The notes beneath the pieces are model-generated. The model had not been told where the DNA came from. It did no database searches and worked only from the letters and a program-made list of their open reading frames with translations. A DNA stretch of 64,000 nt from NCBI GenBank assembly GCA_964395975.1, contig CAYNBZ010000003.1, positions 1 to 64,000 of the forward strand, read 5' to 3'. Position 1 is the stretch's first letter, and each line of letters starts with the position of its first letter. Below, one piece after another: positions 61,937 to 64,000 of this stretch. The translations under genes were made by a program, and so were the position numbers. Origin of the DNA: Avimuribaculum sp964395975. Lineage in GTDB: Bacteria > Bacteroidota > Bacteroidia > Bacteroidales > Muribaculaceae.

Positions 61937-62374
61937 ATGACACTCACAAGAAGAAATCCGAATTGGTTACCAAGCGTATTTAATGACTTGTTTGACAACA
62001 ACGAATGGATGCTTGAACGTACACACGCCATCACATCACCGGCAGTCAATGTTATAGAACGTGAGAATGAATATTGCGTGGAAGTTGCCGCTCCGGGCAT
62101 GACCAAAGATGACTTCAACGTTCATCTTGACGAAGATGGCAACTTGGTTATTTCTCTCGAAAAGAAAGAGGAAAACAAGGAGGAAGATAAGAAAAATGGT
62201 CACTACTTGCGCCGCGAGTTTTCTTATTCGCAATTCCGTCAAGTAATGATATTGCCCGATGATGTTGACCGCGACAAGATTTCGGCACGTGTCGAAAACG
62301 GAGTTCTTTCTGTCGAACTTCTCAAAAAGTCGCAAGAGGCAATTAAAGAAACCAAGAAAATAGAAATTAAATAA
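61937..62374 (+). CDS. Small heat-shock protein, Hsp20/alpha-crystallin family
   Basis: The 145-residue chaperone holds denatured proteins in the cytoplasm. The N-terminal arm (NPNWLPSVFNDLFDNNEWM) precedes the alpha-crystallin domain (about 35-130; PAVNVIERENEYCVEVAAPGM, LRREFSYSQFRQVMILP and ARVENGVLSVELLKK). The C-terminal IEI (IEIK) anchor motif is present. A good SD-like site and downstream terminator mark it as a single gene. Heat induction is likely from the family, not seen in the sequence. Confidence 0.95.
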   Translation: MTLTRRNPNWLPSVFNDLFDNNEWMLERTHAITSPAVNVIERENEYCVEVAAPGMTKDDFNVHLDEDGNLVISLEKKEENKEEDKKNGHYLRREFSYSQFRQVMILPDDVDRDKISARVENGVLSVELLKKSQEAIKETKKIEIK

Positions 62375-62419
62375 AGTGTTACAAACAGATTTCTATCACA
62401 TAGCAGCAATTTGACAGAA

Positions 62420-62460
62420 ACGGCAACATATGCGGGAGCATGTAGTTGCCGTTCTTGTGT
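62420..62460 (+). terminator. Terminator of hsp20
   Basis: ACGGCAAC (62420-62427) pairs with GTTGCCGT (62445-62452), with an inner imperfect stem, followed by TCTTGTGT. It lies 45 nt after the stop. Confidence 0.7.
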
Positions 62461-62513
62461 CTATGCATCCCAATGCCATTCACACCGGAAACAACCTAAA
62501 TGAATGGTGTTAG

Positions 62514-63731
62514 TCATTTGCCGAAATACAGTTTGTCCACACGGCGACGGATTATATATACCGACCCGACGGTGATTGCTCCCATTATGGCTATCGCTAC
62601 GATTATGGATAGCAATGCATTGCCACCGGTCACACCAAACGATGACAAAATAGGCAAATAGAAATATCGGCAGACAATCAAAACGACACATGCCAATACA
62701 AGTACAGCACTGTTAATCCTGACAACCATCCTGACATACGGCATAGAAACCTGTGCAGGTGTGTATCCGAGCATGAGCAAGTCCTGCAATTTACGCGAAT
62801 TCTTCTGTAACAACAGGCTGATGCTTAATATAAGCACAAAAAATGCGAGCAGACTGATAATTATGCCCACAGTGACAATAATGCCCGTCATCAAATTAAG
62901 CATGTAACTTGCCTTGCCGCTATCGGCTTTGTCGCCGGCAATCTCATAACCGTGTGCTGCGATGTATTCGTTTATCGCCTTGTCGCCGGGGCTGCTCACT
63001 TCCACTATCAGACGTGATGGCATACGCCTTTCTCCCGTGCCAAATTGTTCATTGCTCCACTGCATGAAACTTTGCGGCACAATTATGGTATTCAAGCGAT
63101 TAGAGAATCCAACGATACGTCCTTCAACCACTTCGCGGCGACCACTACCACTTAACGTGAGCTGCACAGGCACCATCCCTATCATGCCTTCACTCACTTT
63201 GGGCATGTTGCGAGTGGCTGCAAAACCGAAATTGTATAGCGAAAGATAATCGCGCGACACGATTATCGGCACTTTCTTGTCAGAAAGGTCAAATCCCCAT
63301 CCCATCGGCAATTCATCGATAAATTCATCAGGAACCGATTCATAAAACAGATCTGTTCGCAACGACCGTCCGCCAAACGAGAGTGACCCGTAAATTCGGT
63401 ATTGCGGAGTGGTAAATTGCCCGACCTTGCGCACCCATGCCTGCTCTGAAATGTCATCAATTTCCTTGTCGGAAAATTCAGCACTTGCTCCAAGCAACGA
63501 CCCGATGCTTGATACGGTTTTCGTCAATACTATATAATCTTTTCGCATGAAACTGTCTTCGCTTGAAAAAACAGGTCGTACATCGCTATAAAATTGCAAT
63601 GCAAGTATCACGATGGTAAGTCCTATGAGACTTGCCACTGAAAAGCCTGCCATTTGTCCAACGCTTATGTGCCTGCGTAGCAGCCGCCACAACAATCTGT
63701 TCCCGTTCTTCTTCGTATTATCGTTGCTCAT
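62514..63731 (-). CDS. ABC transporter permease, FtsX/MacB-like
   Basis: The 405-residue membrane protein has one N-terminal helix (about 30-50), a large extracytoplasmic domain (about 55-265) and three C-terminal helices, the FtsX-type topology. The C-terminal region has the LQKNSRKLQDLLMLGYTPAQV segment that contacts the ATPase. Substrate is unknown. Start ATG 63731 overlaps the ATPase stop at 63728 in an ATGA junction, so the two are coupled. Confidence 0.85.
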   Translation of the reverse strand: MSNDNTKKNGNRLLWRLLRRHISVGQMAGFSVASLIGLTIVILALQFYSDVRPVFSSEDSFMRKDYIVLTKTVSSIGSLLGASAEFSDKEIDDISEQAWVRKVGQFTTPQYRIYGSLSFGGRSLRTDLFYESVPDEFIDELPMGWGFDLSDKKVPIIVSRDYLSLYNFGFAATRNMPKVSEGMIGMVPVQLTLSGSGRREVVEGRIVGFSNRLNTIIVPQSFMQWSNEQFGTGERRMPSRLIVEVSSPGDKAINEYIAAHGYEIAGDKADSGKASYMLNLMTGIIVTVGIIISLLAFFVLILSISLLLQKNSRKLQDLLMLGYTPAQVSMPYVRMVVRINSAVLVLACVVLIVCRYFYLPILSSFGVTGGNALLSIIVAIAIMGAITVGSVYIIRRRVDKLYFGK

Positions 63732-64000
63732 AACCTGTATTCTCTATCAACTGTCAACATCACATTATTTCCAACCGATGTCGAAATAATCCCGGCTCCT
63801 TGCCGTACAGCCTCTTCGACAACAAGCTGCGCGGCAAGTCGGTTGTTCGTTTCATCAAGGTGGCTTACCGGCTCATCGAGCAGTATGAAATCAAACGGTT
63901 GGCACAAGGCTCTGATTATGGCCACACGCTGTTGCTGCCCTATCGACAACCTTGCCACAGGATCATCGATTTTTTCGGAAATACCAAGCTGTTCAAACAT
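63728..64000 (-). CDS. ABC transporter ATP-binding protein, C-terminal part (cut by window edge)
   Basis: The last 90 residues of an ABC ATPase are visible: signature LSIGQQQRV, Walker B FILLDEPVSHLD with the catalytic Glu, then a D-loop. The N-terminal Walker A lies beyond the window. It partners the FtsX-like permease through a 4-nt overlap. The expected switch His is not apparent in IISTSVGNNV, so hydrolysis could be unusual. Confidence 0.85.
   Translation of the reverse strand: MFEQLGISEKIDDPVARLSIGQQQRVAIIRALCQPFDFILLDEPVSHLDETNNRLAAQLVVEEAVRQGAGIISTSVGNNVMLTVDREYRL

Overview
The window reads as a chromosome segment from a Bacteroidales bacterium, possibly Muribaculaceae, though the family-level call is inference. 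Support: a SusC/SusD pair with a DUF6377 regulator; many '...AQ'-type Sec signal peptides; the short lysine-type SerA; a Na+-pumping methylmalonyl-CoA decarboxylase operon; and Bacteroidetes promoters (TTTG, about 19-20 nt, TAnnTTTG) instead of -35/-10 boxes. No tRNA, rRNA or CRISPR was recognised. Layout: 1-261 edge fragments, perhaps a transposase remnant. 306-1584 IMPACT-family protein and a flavin reductase-like protein. 1794-3793 serC-serA. 4050-7940 thrS-infC-rpmI-rplT-rplS. 8236-26968 mainly envelope and housekeeping genes: TPR protein, outer-membrane phospholipase A, RdgB, two beta-barrel proteins, an aromatic-rich secreted protein, a lipoprotein, a CPBP protease, a DUF4251 protein with a coupled leader peptide, a double-ABC ATPase, an ECF S component, a ThiF/HesA protein, nadC, a HAD phosphatase and a DUF1460 amidase-like protein. 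27185-40380 cupin/carboxymuconolactone decarboxylase fusion, GDPD, DUF3737, PatB-like lyase, DUF362, DUF2461, an AspT-type transporter, MATE, DUF418, a DNA glycosylase and an AraC regulator. 40724-45379 is the complete methylmalonyl-CoA epimerase and decarboxylase operon, which supports propionate formation and a sodium gradient. 45624-51512 is an accessory three-gene operon: an MmeI-like methyltransferase whose N-terminal domain shows no PD-(D/E)XK nuclease motif, an SF2 helicase, and a GIY-YIG nuclease-like protein. It looks like a restriction-modification or defence system with cleavage moved to a separate subunit, and its putative target-recognition segment is clearly AT-richer than the rest. 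This is the most interesting part of the window. 51609-53492 purF. 53559-61564 SusC, SusD, a secreted histidine acid phosphatase and a membrane regulator, perhaps for capture of phosphorylated compounds. 61937-62374 a small heat-shock protein. 62514-64000 an ABC permease and the C-terminus of its ATPase, cut by the window edge.
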